64,000 bases of DNA, from assembly GCA_963781665.1 (NCBI GenBank), contig CAWAGA010000002.1, forward strand, positions 1-64,000. Reading direction: 5' to 3'. The notes beneath the pieces are model-generated. The model searched no databases, had not been told where the DNA came from, and worked only from the letters and a program-made list of their open reading frames with translations. Source of the stretch: JAJYIW01 sp963781665 (lineage in GTDB: Bacteria > Chloroflexota > Anaerolineae > Anaerolineales > Anaerolineaceae). The position numbers and the translations under genes were made by a program. Of the stretch, positions 25,093 to 33,696 are shown one piece after another (the stretch's first letter is position 1; the number at the start of each line of letters is the position of its first letter).

Positions 25093-25443
25093 ATGTCTCG
25101 TGTAAAAGGTGGACCGCACGGCCATCTACGCCACAAGAAAATATTAAAGATGAACAAAGGCTATTTCGGCAGCCGCCATCGTCTGTTCAGGCGGGCGAAT
25201 GAAGCCATGTTGAAAAGCCTTTGGTATGCTACCCGTGATCGCAAGGTCCGCAAACGCGACCTACGCCGGTTATGGATCGTGCGCATCAATGCTGCTGCAC
25301 GTCTTAACGGTACGACCTACAGTAAACTGGTTAATGGCATGAAACTGGCCAAAATCTCTCTCAACCGTAAAATTCTGGCCGACCTGGCAGTGCGCGATCC
25401 GCAAGCTTTTTCAGCGGTGGTCGCTAAAGCCATGCAAGCCTGA
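25093..25443 (+). CDS. rplT: 50S ribosomal protein L20
   Basis: A 116-aa L20: MSRVKGGPHGHLRHKKILKM, YFGSRHRLFRRANEAM, RDRKVRKRDLRRLWI and a C-terminal globular part. It binds 23S rRNA early in 50S assembly, and in many bacteria represses this operon by binding its mRNA; no such site was proven here. ATG 25093 has GGAG 7 nt upstream. The frame is open from 25033, but that extension has no homology. A strong terminator follows. Confidence 0.97.
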   Translation: MSRVKGGPHGHLRHKKILKMNKGYFGSRHRLFRRANEAMLKSLWYATRDRKVRKRDLRRLWIVRINAAARLNGTTYSKLVNGMKLAKISLNRKILADLAVRDPQAFSAVVAKAMQA

Positions 25444-25469
25444 AGCGTAACCCTCATTTAGATTTGATC

Positions 25470-25501
25470 ACGGCGGGTATGACACCCGCCGTTAATTTTT
25501 T
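25470..25501 (+). terminator. Intrinsic terminator of the infC-rpmI-rplT operon
   Basis: Perfect 9-bp GC-rich stem ACGGCGGGT/ACCCGCCGT with a 5-nt loop, followed by TAATTTTTT. Confidence 0.93.
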
Positions 25502-25553
25502 AACAACTCTGGTTACCTGGCTACAACTCAGCATTTATTCTTTGCAAATACGC

Positions 25554-25559
25554 TATAAT
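25554..25559 (+). promoter_or_regulatory. -10 box of the macro-domain gene
   Basis: TATAAT ends 10 nt before ATG 25570, leaving a leader of only a few nucleotides. No good -35 hexamer was found. There is no SD before the ATG. Confidence 0.5.
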
Positions 25560-25569
25560 TTATATCGTC

Positions 25570-26142
25570 ATGAATACCAGCATCATAAACCACACTTTCC
25601 CATCCGGCCAGCAGCTGCAGTTGGTCCATGGCGATTTGACCCAGGAAAAGGTCGACGCCATCGTCAACGCAGCTAACGCATATTTACGCCATTTCGGCGG
25701 AGTTGCTAATGCCATCGTCCGCCAGGGTGGGCCGGAGATCCAGGCAGAAAGCGATCTGTGGATCCAACGTCATGGCCCGGTGAAACACGACCAGCCGGCA
25801 TACACCGGAGGCGGTCACCTGCCTTCACATTTTGTGATCCACGCAGTTGGCCCGATGTGGGGTGAAGGGAATGAAGATGAGAAACTGGTTCAGGCCATCT
25901 CCAGCTCATTAGACCTGGCCAACCGGCTTGGGTTTACCTCGCTGGCGATGCCACCGATTTCAACCGGGATTTTTGGCTTTCCGAAAGAACGCGCTGCCAG
26001 GATTTTTTTCAAAACGATTGCAGAATTCTTCGAATCGAACCCCGAGTCCACTGTGAACCTGGTACGATTGACAATCATCGACACTGAGACTCTGGAAGTA
26101 TTCTCACGTGTTTTTGCAGATTGGGGTAAAGAATCCAGTTGA
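25570..26142 (+). CDS. Macro-domain protein (ADP-ribose / O-acetyl-ADP-ribose hydrolase-like)
   Basis: A 190-aa single macro domain. VDAIVNAANAYLRHFGGVANAIVRQGG contains the NAAN substrate motif, and PPISTGIFGFP is the phosphate-binding loop. Members bind ADP-ribose and remove it from proteins, nucleic acids or O-acetyl-ADP-ribose. HFGG replaces the commoner H-G-G-G after the NAAN loop. It starts 69 nt after the rplT terminator with its own -10 box, and its stop overlaps the TTG start of the methyltransferase gene, so those two are co-translated. Confidence 0.92.
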   Translation: MNTSIINHTFPSGQQLQLVHGDLTQEKVDAIVNAANAYLRHFGGVANAIVRQGGPEIQAESDLWIQRHGPVKHDQPAYTGGGHLPSHFVIHAVGPMWGEGNEDEKLVQAISSSLDLANRLGFTSLAMPPISTGIFGFPKERAARIFFKTIAEFFESNPESTVNLVRLTIIDTETLEVFSRVFADWGKESS

Positions 26143-26927
26143 TCACTTCCATCCAAAATCAAAAAGTTCAACTAGTTCGTTCGTTGGTCGCCAAATCACA
26201 CAGCCGCAACATAAGCCAATCTTTCGTGGTCGAAGGAGTGCGCCTGGTCGAAGAAGCCCAGGCGTCCGGATGGCCGGTACAGCTGGCTTTATACAGCGAA
26301 AACCTTTCCGATCGCGGTCGAGCGGTCCTTCAGAACCTGAGTGCATCGGGTGCGGATGTCGAGGAGATTGCGCCTCACGTGATGGATTCACTCTCCAAGA
26401 CGGAAACCTCTCAAGGGCTTATAGCGATCATCACCCGCCAGACCATTCCTTTGCCGGAAGACGCAGATCTGATCGTTATCGTCGATGGAATCAGAGATCC
26501 TGGGAATTTAGGAACGCTGCTCCGGTCGAGCGCGGCTGCCGGAGCCAATGGGGTGCTCCTGGCACCTGGAAGTGTAGATGCTTTTTCACCTAAAGTACTC
26601 CGCGCCGCCATGGGCGCTCATTTCCGCATGCCGGTCAACCCGCTGGATTGGCCCAATATACGGACCCAGGTCAAAGAGCGCTCCCGCCCCTTGTTTACCT
26701 ACCTGGCCGACAGCTCGAAGGGGCAATCCTGCTGGGAGGCCGACCTGGTCAGGCCGTGTGCGCTGATCATTGGCAGTGAAGCCGAAGGCGCCAGTTTGTT
26801 TGCGCTCCAGCTTTGCGATGCCTATGTTCACATCTCCATGCCAGGTGGAACCGAATCGCTCAATGCAGCGGTTGCAGGATCGATTTTATTGTTTGAAGCT
26901 GTCCGCCAACGCAAAACTGAGGAGTGA
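26139..26927 (+). CDS. TrmH/SpoU-family RNA 2'-O-methyltransferase
   Basis: A 262-aa SPOUT-class enzyme. The N-terminal substrate-binding domain ITSIQNQKVQLVRSL...FVVEGVRLVEEA is followed by the knotted SAM domain with VVDGIRDPGNLGTLLRSSAAAG (motif 1), IIGSEAEGAS (motif 2) and ISMPGGTESLNAAVAGSILLFEA (motif 3). The target is probably a ribose 2'-OH in rRNA, as in RlmB/TsnR-type enzymes, but is not determinable here. The TTG start at 26139 overlaps the macro-domain stop by 4 nt. Its end overlaps the SD region of the DUF711 gene. Confidence 0.93.
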   Translation: MITSIQNQKVQLVRSLVAKSHSRNISQSFVVEGVRLVEEAQASGWPVQLALYSENLSDRGRAVLQNLSASGADVEEIAPHVMDSLSKTETSQGLIAIITRQTIPLPEDADLIVIVDGIRDPGNLGTLLRSSAAAGANGVLLAPGSVDAFSPKVLRAAMGAHFRMPVNPLDWPNIRTQVKERSRPLFTYLADSSKGQSCWEADLVRPCALIIGSEAEGASLFALQLCDAYVHISMPGGTESLNAAVAGSILLFEAVRQRKTEE

Positions 26928-26929
26928 TA

Positions 26930-28159
26930 ATGCGGATTCGATCGATTACATTTTTTTGCAACCCAGGCCCTGAAATTTCTACCGAAATCTTGAAAAAAGC
27001 GGGGGATTTTGCCGCTAAAGCCCGCACGGCATACCAAAACGCTGGTATCGAAGTTCAGACTCTGCGGATGGCAACCATCCCCTTCCCTCAGATCGTGCCT
27101 GCCAGCCAGCTGGTCGATTACGCCATCGATCTCGAAGGAGCAGTCCAATCAGCCGGGTTCGATTATCTCAGCCTGGGACCAGCTCTGCCGGAGAATATTT
27201 CTTCCTATGAAGCCATCTCGGGCGCCTTGGCTGCAACCCAAAATACATTCTTTTCTGGTTTCCTGACCGGGCTCACAGGCGATGGAGCCAGGATGATATC
27301 GCTCCCGGCGGTAAAGGCTTGCGCTCAAATCATCCACGAAGCTGCGTCAATTTCTGCCGATGGCTTCTCCAACCTGCGTTTTGCAGCCCTGGCAAACGTC
27401 CCGCCCAACAGTCCATTTTTTCCGGCTGCCTATCACGACAGCTCCACGCCAGCCTTTGCCCTGGCCCTCGAAGCCGCCGAGCTGGCTGTGGCTGCAACCG
27501 GCCAATCGGCCACAATCCAGGAGGTGCGCCAGAAGCTGGTTGCAGCGGTTGAGGCCGACGCATCCAAATTAGAAGCCGTGGCTGGCGACCTGATCAAGGA
27601 TACAGACGTCCACTTTGCCGGGTTAGACTTTTCATTAGCGCCTTTCCCCGAAGCATCACGCTCATCGGGAACGGCGATCGAGAATCTGGGAGTACCGGCT
27701 GTCGGACTGGCTGGATCATTGGCAGCTTCAGCGTTGTTGACTGAAGCGCTCCAGCGCGCCAGATTCAAACAAGCCGGATTCAACGGACTGATGCTGCCGG
27801 TTATGGAAGATGCCACCCTGGCAGCCAGGGCCGAGCAAGGTTTGTTGAGCGTTTACGATCTGTTGATGTATTCGGCCGTTTGCGGAACCGGCCTGGATAC
27901 CATTCCCCTGCCGGGCAATACCCCTAAAGAAAACCTGGAGGCTGTTTTGTTAGATATGGCTGCGCTGGCTCTGCGCCTGGATAAACCCCTGACAGCACGC
28001 TTAATGCCTATCCCAGGAAAAACCGCCGGTGAAGCCACCGGTTTCAACTTCTCATATTTCGCTAACAGCCGCATCCTGTCACTGGCGGCGGCAGGTTTAC
28101 ACGGCATTCTAGGGGGAAACGAGGAGTTTGAATTGAGAAGAATAAGAAATAGAGAGTAG
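26930..28159 (+). CDS. DUF711 family protein
   Basis: A 409-aa cytosolic protein of the DUF711 family (N-terminus MRIRSITFFCNPG; FAALANVPPNSPFFPAAYHD). The family has a fold related to glycyl-radical (PFL-like) enzymes but no known activity, and no glycyl-radical motif is visible here. ATG 26930 is favoured: GAGGAG lies about 7 nt upstream within the end of the preceding gene, so it is translationally coupled to the methyltransferase gene. Last gene of the macro-TrmH-DUF711 unit. Confidence 0.85.
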   Translation: MRIRSITFFCNPGPEISTEILKKAGDFAAKARTAYQNAGIEVQTLRMATIPFPQIVPASQLVDYAIDLEGAVQSAGFDYLSLGPALPENISSYEAISGALAATQNTFFSGFLTGLTGDGARMISLPAVKACAQIIHEAASISADGFSNLRFAALANVPPNSPFFPAAYHDSSTPAFALALEAAELAVAATGQSATIQEVRQKLVAAVEADASKLEAVAGDLIKDTDVHFAGLDFSLAPFPEASRSSGTAIENLGVPAVGLAGSLAASALLTEALQRARFKQAGFNGLMLPVMEDATLAARAEQGLLSVYDLLMYSAVCGTGLDTIPLPGNTPKENLEAVLLDMAALALRLDKPLTARLMPIPGKTAGEATGFNFSYFANSRILSLAAAGLHGILGGNEEFELRRIRNRE

Positions 28160-28217
28160 AGAATAGAAACCTGGCCATTACCTGAAAAGATGCTAACAAT
28201 TCTCTACCACTGACATT

Positions 28218-28970
28218 CTACCTTACCTGCCTGAAGGTGATCAGTACCAGGTTCTTGGCACAGTCATCAAAAGTATCGAAATAGACCTTGGCAGATAAGG
28301 GTAAGCCGGCCTGGTCGAGAAGCTGAACCCATAGTGTCTGGTGAGATGCCGCCGGCTTGTTGCTGAGGGTAAATTCGTATCCGGCAGTGCCATATTGCAA
28401 GACCGTTCCGGTCAGACCGGTCATATCGATAACATTATTACCCAGCATCCCCCCTAAACGTACGGTCATCCCAACGATGGGCGCATCTTGTATGTCCAAT
28501 ACCTGCCCGCCTACTCCCAACCAATTACAATCTGCACCAGGGTAAATAAAGGTGCGGGAAAAAGCTGCCGGAGTGCCAACAACCGAAAAGGGCATATCGG
28601 GCCGGCTGGTTGGGGTTAAATCACCGGGAGTGCTGGCAGATGGTGTGCTCGTCTGAAAGACGACTACCGGTTTCGGCGTTGAGGTAATGGTCGGTACCAG
28701 GGTCGCAGTCGGTGTCCAGGTTGGAGGAAAGACCGTTCGAGTAGCAGTAGATACTGGGGTCCCCTGGTTAAGTTCGCTCACGACAAAAACAGGAGGCAGG
28801 GTGGGCGGTGGAAATGGGTTGAGCGCAATTTGAGGGTTGGTGTAGATCAGTAAAAATACGCCAACCACGATGATGGTACCGATCAGGACAACAATTGTCA
28901 GGACGTTCCACAAGCATCCCGACCTGGAATTGGTGTTTGGTCTTTCTGGGTAGTTTTCATCTGTGGTCAT
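28218..28970 (-). CDS. Single-pass membrane protein with Thr/Pro linker and extracellular beta domain
   Basis: Not recognised. 250 aa: a short cytoplasmic N-terminus, one membrane segment (about 22-45, VLTIVVLIGTIIVVGVFLLIY), a Pro/Thr-rich spacer (about 50-125), then a domain of about 110 residues beginning ADCNWLGVGGQVLD, with a second Cys near the end (FDDCAKN); the two may form a disulfide outside the cell. The domain has an alternating beta pattern (VGMTVRLGG, LWVQLLDQAG), like a small Ig-type carbohydrate- or protein-binding fold. SD GGGAGTG precedes ATG 28970. It follows the PpiC lipoprotein gene by 25 nt and is probably co-transcribed with it. Confidence 0.7.
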   Translation of the reverse strand: MTTDENYPERPNTNSRSGCLWNVLTIVVLIGTIIVVGVFLLIYTNPQIALNPFPPPTLPPVFVVSELNQGTPVSTATRTVFPPTWTPTATLVPTITSTPKPVVVFQTSTPSASTPGDLTPTSRPDMPFSVVGTPAAFSRTFIYPGADCNWLGVGGQVLDIQDAPIVGMTVRLGGMLGNNVIDMTGLTGTVLQYGTAGYEFTLSNKPAASHQTLWVQLLDQAGLPLSAKVYFDTFDDCAKNLVLITFRQVR

Positions 28971-28995
28971 TTATGCGTCACTCCCATTAATTTAA

Positions 28996-29934
28996 TTATG
29001 GAACTAAAACTGTGATCTGGCTCTGTGCCTTGCGATCATCAATCCATTTCTGCAACGCCTGGTTCTGCAAAATGAGCCTGGCATCAGCCGATAGAGGATG
29101 GTTTGCATCGCGTTCAATGACCTGGATAATGTGGAAACCGACCTTGCTATGTATGATATCAGAATACTCACCCGGTTTCAATGAAAACGCCGCACTTTCT
29201 ACCTCAGGGATCGTCAGGTAACCTCGAGGGAACCAGCCCAGATCGCCACCAGTATCAGTATTGTAGTAATTAGCCAGGGTTGCAAAATCTGCGCCAGCGT
29301 TGAGCTGGTTCAAAATACTTTGTGCTTCTGCCTGAGTATTGACCAGGATCTGCCTGGCATGAACCTGATCTGCCGTATCTGGCACCTGTGAAACAATCTG
29401 GTCGCGCTGCCAGGCGGCTGCAATTGATCGAGCCAGGGCTTGCCTGAAGCTCTGGTCGGTATAGCCGTTCTTCTTTTCCCAATCGGCCAGACCATTGCCT
29501 CCGCCTGTGCTGGAAGCCAACTGGTCGATCCGGCTCTGTACGTCCTCAGTGCTGACGCTAAATCCAGCTTTGGCGGCCGCCTGACCCAGCAGGGTTTCGG
29601 CGATCAGGTTATCCATGACGGTCTTGGATTGGTCGGTCGCAGCCGGAGGTGTTGATCCGGTCTCTTGCAATGCTGATTGGTATTGGATCATCTGTGCCTG
29701 ATACTCGGCCAGTGGGACTCCCTCACCGTTGATCATGGCTGCCATTGGAACCGGTGTAGCGGTCGGGGGCCTGGGAGTGAATGTCCCAATCGGTTCAGAA
29801 GGCAGAGCTGACACTTGAGGTGAGCTGCTGTTTGTTGGAGGTACCGGCGTTCCTCCTCCGTTACATGACGCTACCAGTAAGAAAATAACAATTAGGAATA
29901 TGAAGGGATAAATGCGGTTGTGTTTAATGACCAT
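28996..29934 (-). CDS. PpiC/parvulin-type peptidyl-prolyl isomerase lipoprotein (PrsA/SurA-like)
   Basis: A 312-aa extracytoplasmic foldase. Signal peptide with lipobox LVASC, a SurA_N-like helical region (residues 70-170), a parvulin domain HARQILVNTQAEAQSILNQL...GGDLGWFPRGYL...SDIIHSKVGFHIIQVIE, and a C-terminal helix. It helps fold exported proteins outside the membrane. A TATAAT at 29977-29982 (minus strand) is a probable -10 box, without a clear -35. First gene of a two-gene unit. Confidence 0.92.
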   Translation of the reverse strand: MVIKHNRIYPFIFLIVIFLLVASCNGGGTPVPPTNSSSPQVSALPSEPIGTFTPRPPTATPVPMAAMINGEGVPLAEYQAQMIQYQSALQETGSTPPAATDQSKTVMDNLIAETLLGQAAAKAGFSVSTEDVQSRIDQLASSTGGGNGLADWEKKNGYTDQSFRQALARSIAAAWQRDQIVSQVPDTADQVHARQILVNTQAEAQSILNQLNAGADFATLANYYNTDTGGDLGWFPRGYLTIPEVESAAFSLKPGEYSDIIHSKVGFHIIQVIERDANHPLSADARLILQNQALQKWIDDRKAQSQITVLVP

Positions 29935-30150
29935 GTGGTTGGTTAATTACCTGGGGAATTTTTCTCCATCAGAGCGATTATACCCGCAAACCTGGAAGGT
30001 GAAAGAAATTACTAATGTCAGGCGGGTGGGAACCAAGCGAAAAATTGAGTAAAAAGCAGACTGAAATAACCTGATAATGCAAAAGCTGCTCGTACCTGAT
30101 GGTAGGCCTCGCAAGAGTATCTCGAATGATACCTGACACCAAATTCCTAT

Positions 30151-30186
30151 AAAAAAAGACCCGCTTTCAAAAGAGAAAACGGGTCC
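30151..30186 (-). terminator. Intrinsic terminator of groES-groEL
   Basis: The minus strand pairs GACCCGTTTTC with GAAAGCGGGTC around a 6-nt loop, then runs TTTTTTT. It lies 22 nt after the groEL stop. Confidence 0.9.
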
Positions 30187-30207
30187 TAAACAAATCAGCT
30201 AATCGGT

Positions 30208-31839
30208 TTAGTATTCAGGCGGGGGCATCGGCGCCGGTTTTTCCTTTTCAGGAACATCGGTGATCAATGCTTCAGTGGTCAGGATCATAGCTGCGATTGA
30301 GGCTGCATTCTCGAGGGCGCCACGAGTAACTTTGGCGGGATCGATCACACCGCCCTTGACCAGGTCAAGGTATTCTTCACGGAGAATATCATAACCGAAC
30401 TGCAAGTTGTTCTCACGTTTTTGAGCCTGGCGCACGGTTTCAACGATGACGGAACCATCGCGACCGGCGTTCTCAGCGATCTTGCGCATGGGAACTTCGA
30501 GTGATTTACGGACAATATTGATGCCAATTTGTTCGTCTTCGACGTCGAATTTCTTGCCTTCCAGGGCCTTGATTGCATTGAGCAGGGCTACGCCACCACC
30601 TGGCACGATCCCTTCTTCGACGGCAGCCCGAGTGGCTGAGAGCGCATCTTCAACCCGATGTTTCTTCTCTTTCAACTCGGTTTCAGTTGCAGCGCCGACC
30701 CGGATGATGGCTACACCACCGGAGAGTTTCGCCAGACGTTCCTGGAGTTTTTCGCGGTCGTAATCGCTGGTCGTATTTTCGATCTCAACCCGAATCTGAT
30801 CGATGCGACCTTTGATTGCGCTGGACTCGCCTTTACCGCCAACGACGGTCGTATTGTCTTTGTCAGAGGAAACCTTTTCGGCCCGACCGAGATCGGTGAG
30901 GACCACCGATTCGAGCTTGCGACCAGTCTCTTCAGAGATCACGCTGCCACCGGTGAGGATGGCAATATCCTGAAGCATTGCCTTGCGGCGATCGCCAAAA
31001 CCGGGGGCTTTGACGGCGATAACGTTGAGCATGCCGCGCAGCTTGTTCAGTACCAGGGTTGCCAGAGCTTCGCCATCAATATCTTCGGCGATGATCAACA
31101 GTTCGCGTTTGCCGATCTGGACTAATTTTTCGAGGATGGGGACGATATCGGTTGCGGCAGAAATTTTCTTGTCGTGGATCAGAATATACGGATCCGAAAT
31201 TTCGGCCTTCATGTGCTCAGAATCGGTTACGAAGTAAGCAGAAATATAACCACGATCGAACTGCATACCTTCAACATATTCAGTCTCGAATTCCAGGCCT
31301 TTTGATTCTTCAACGGTGATGACGCCGTCTTTTCCGACTTTATCCATCACTTCGGCGATCAGGGAACCAATCGTCCTATCTTGGGCTGAAATCGTCGCTA
31401 CATTGCTGATCTCTTCTTTAGTGGTGATTTCAATTGCTTGTTTTCGAATTTCTTCTGCAACGATTCTGGATGCTTCTTCGATCCCATGCTTCAAGAGCAT
31501 TGGATTTGCGCCGGCTGCGAGGTTCTTCAACCCTTCGGTAACAATGGCGTGAGCCAGAACAGTCGAGGTGGTTGTACCATCACCGGCGATATCATTCGTT
31601 TTAGTGGCTGCTTCTTTTAAGAGCTGAGCGCCCATATTTTCAAAGGGGTCTTCCAGCTCGATCTCTTTTGCTACGGTAACGCCATCGTGGGTGATGGTGG
31701 GTGAGCCGAATTTGCGATCGAGGGCAACGTTGCGGCCTTTCGGGCCAAGGGTTGTTGCGACCGCATTGGCAACGACATCGACGCCTAACTTAAGACGACG
31801 TCGCGCCTCTTCTCCGAAAACCAGTTGTTTAGCTGCCAT
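30208..31839 (-). CDS. groEL: Chaperonin GroEL (Hsp60)
   Basis: A 543-aa 60-kDa chaperonin subunit that forms the double-ring ATP-driven folding chamber. Conserved elements: MAAKQLVFGEEARRRL, TLGPKGRNVALDRKFG, AGDGTTTSTVLAHAI (ATP site), GGVAIIRVGAATETELKEKK and EEGIVPGGGVALL. The tail is EKEKPAPMPPPEY instead of the usual Gly-Gly-Met repeats that project into the cavity. Second gene after groES (41-nt gap), under CIRCE/HrcA control. Confidence 0.98.
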   Translation of the reverse strand: MAAKQLVFGEEARRRLKLGVDVVANAVATTLGPKGRNVALDRKFGSPTITHDGVTVAKEIELEDPFENMGAQLLKEAATKTNDIAGDGTTTSTVLAHAIVTEGLKNLAAGANPMLLKHGIEEASRIVAEEIRKQAIEITTKEEISNVATISAQDRTIGSLIAEVMDKVGKDGVITVEESKGLEFETEYVEGMQFDRGYISAYFVTDSEHMKAEISDPYILIHDKKISAATDIVPILEKLVQIGKRELLIIAEDIDGEALATLVLNKLRGMLNVIAVKAPGFGDRRKAMLQDIAILTGGSVISEETGRKLESVVLTDLGRAEKVSSDKDNTTVVGGKGESSAIKGRIDQIRVEIENTTSDYDREKLQERLAKLSGGVAIIRVGAATETELKEKKHRVEDALSATRAAVEEGIVPGGGVALLNAIKALEGKKFDVEDEQIGINIVRKSLEVPMRKIAENAGRDGSVIVETVRQAQKRENNLQFGYDILREEYLDLVKGGVIDPAKVTRGALENAASIAAMILTTEALITDVPEKEKPAPMPPPEY

Positions 31840-31880
31840 AGATGTTTCTCCTTAATCAGGTATTGAATTGAATGAAATAA

Positions 31881-32177
31881 CTAGGAAATTATTTTTGCAA
31901 GGATATCGCTGTCACGCAGGATCAGCAGTTTCTTACCGTCTACTTTAATCTCGGTACCAGAATACTTTGCGAAGAGAACGACATCGCCAACCGTAATATC
32001 CATTGGGATGTATTTTCCCTGGTCATCTCGTTCACCTGGTCCGACTGAAAGGACGTTACCCTTCTGTGGTTTTTCTTTAGCTGTTTCGGGAAGAACGATA
32101 CCGCCCGCGGTAACTTCTTCTTGCTCGATCGGCTCGACGACAACCCGATTTCCTAAGGGTTTGAGGGACATTGCCAT
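31881..32177 (-). CDS. groES: Co-chaperonin GroES (Hsp10)
   Basis: A 98-aa lid subunit for GroEL. LKPLGNRVVVEPIEQEE, ETAKEKPQKGNVLSVGPG, VGDVVLFAKYSGTEIKVDGKK and ILRDSDILAKI are all typical. The mobile loop (VTAGGIVLPE) is intact. ATG 32177 follows GGAGG by 5 nt. First gene of the operon. Confidence 0.98.
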   Translation of the reverse strand: MAMSLKPLGNRVVVEPIEQEEVTAGGIVLPETAKEKPQKGNVLSVGPGERDDQGKYIPMDITVGDVVLFAKYSGTEIKVDGKKLLILRDSDILAKIIS

Positions 32178-32221
32178 ATTTGCCTCCTAAATCAAATTAT
32201 TATAGAATTTCATCTGGCTTC

Positions 32222-32248
32222 TTAGCACTCTATCTATACGAGTGCTAA
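32222..32248. promoter_or_regulatory. CIRCE operator (HrcA binding site)
   Basis: A perfect 9-9-9 CIRCE: TTAGCACTC, 9-nt spacer, GAGTGCTAA. It lies next to the predicted transcription start of groES, so HrcA would repress by blocking RNA polymerase until heat shock titrates GroEL. Confidence 0.97.
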
Positions 32249-32257
32249 CCAACCCGT

Positions 32258-32286
32258 ATGATAACTATCTTTATGCCAAAAGTCAA
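32258..32286 (-). promoter_or_regulatory. Vegetative promoter of groES-groEL
   Basis: The minus strand reads TTGACT, 17 nt, TATCAT; the -10 box ends 10 nt before CIRCE. The leader to groES is about 73 nt. Confidence 0.85.
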
Positions 32287-32349
32287 GGGGAAAGTTCTGA
32301 TTCTAATAAAATTCTGATAGATCAGTTTGGCGGATAACGGCTGCAGGAA

Positions 32350-33687
32350 TCATCCCCCTGAGCAGATATCCTCGCCGGCATGAACGATGCTCATGATGAT
32401 CGGATCATTGGAAAAGTTGTCGCCGACCTGCTTCAAGGTCGTGAGCGCTCGTTCGCAGTAATTATCCCCGGCAACGTGCAGACCCGCCAAGACCGACCCG
32501 TATGTATAGTAATATGCAACCGTATCAGCAGTTAAAGGCAGCCCTTTGATCACAATCGCCGGATTGTTTGCTTCAGCATCCGTGCATCCTTCATCGTTAT
32601 TGCGAACCTGGCAGCTCACCTTAGCGTCACAACCATCCAAAGCACATTGAAAGGCATTAATAGCGCCTTCATAGTTCCTGGCGCTGTGGTATACCATGCC
32701 CAGTTGAGCGTAAACATCCGGATTAGAAGGGTCAAGGTCCAAAGCCTTGCCGACATTATTCTCGGCCAGGCGAAAATCAGCCTGCGGCATCTGGATGTAG
32801 GTATTGGCGATAGCCAGGTAAGGAATAGGATCTTTGATTCCTAGCTGCAGGTTTTGCTTGGCTGCCTGGTCGAAAATCTCGAGTGCCTGGTCCCAGAGTT
32901 TCAGGTGACGATAAATTTTACCCACCCGAATCTTCAGGAAATTGAGGTTCGGGGCAATATTTATGGCGGTTGTATATTCGTTGATCGCCTGGGTGTATTC
33001 ACCGTACAACTCATAGACGTAACCGTAAATTCGGTGAACATCCATCAATGATGCGTCCTGTTGGGCTGCCTGGGTGATACTTTGCTTGGCCTGCTCGAGT
33101 TGACCCTGGTCAACCAGGATCTCAGCCCGGTATGCCAGCGCCAGGGTGTTGGCCGGGTCGATCGTCAGGGCCAGTGTCACTTCGTGATCGGCATCGGTGA
33201 GATATACGTTGACGTCATCGACCAGCACCGGATTGGCATACCAATCCAAAACAAATGCGCGAATAGCATGGACCTGGCTGTCATCTGGGGCGACCGCCAC
33301 GGCATGATCGATCGAGGCCATGGCATCATTCAACCGGGTTAATTGTTCGGCATTCGTTGTGAGGGACACAGATGAATAAGTCTGGATCCGAGCCAGTTGA
33401 GCCCAAAGCTCGCCATCATTCGGATCGAGGCTGGTGGCCTGGGTGTATGCGGCGATCGCTTTGTCCAAATCGCCGGCTGTAAATTCTGCGTCGCCTTCCA
33501 TTGCATAAGAATTGGTCGTGCGGGTGGGTGTATAGGTCGGAAGGAAGAAGGGTTTAACGGTGCCGCTATAATAGCCGCGCATGACGACAAACCCGGCCAC
33601 GATTAACACTCCCCAAAGCATCAAGCGGAACGGGTTGGATCGCTTTTTAGGCGAACGAAAGTTGACTTTCTTACCTTCGATATTCAT
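32350..33687 (-). CDS. Membrane-anchored TPR protein (second of pair)
   Basis: A 445-aa protein: basic cytoplasmic N-terminus, one membrane segment (about 22-42, LMLWGVLIVAGFVVMRGYY), a TPT-containing spacer, then at least eight tetratricopeptide repeats (for example GELWAQLARIQTY, LALAYRAEILVDQGQLEQAKQ, PDVYAQLGMVYHSARNYEGAI) predicted to face outside. A Cys-rich insert (CALDGCDAKVSCQVRNNDEGC) near residues 350-370 may hold disulfides. TPR arrays bind proteins; the partner is unknown. It follows its paralogue by 9 nt, so the pair is co-transcribed. Confidence 0.82.
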   Translation of the reverse strand: MNIEGKKVNFRSPKKRSNPFRLMLWGVLIVAGFVVMRGYYSGTVKPFFLPTYTPTRTTNSYAMEGDAEFTAGDLDKAIAAYTQATSLDPNDGELWAQLARIQTYSSVSLTTNAEQLTRLNDAMASIDHAVAVAPDDSQVHAIRAFVLDWYANPVLVDDVNVYLTDADHEVTLALTIDPANTLALAYRAEILVDQGQLEQAKQSITQAAQQDASLMDVHRIYGYVYELYGEYTQAINEYTTAINIAPNLNFLKIRVGKIYRHLKLWDQALEIFDQAAKQNLQLGIKDPIPYLAIANTYIQMPQADFRLAENNVGKALDLDPSNPDVYAQLGMVYHSARNYEGAINAFQCALDGCDAKVSCQVRNNDEGCTDAEANNPAIVIKGLPLTADTVAYYYTYGSVLAGLHVAGDNYCERALTTLKQVGDNFSNDPIIMSIVHAGEDICSGG

Positions 33688-33696
33688 CCGTTATGA

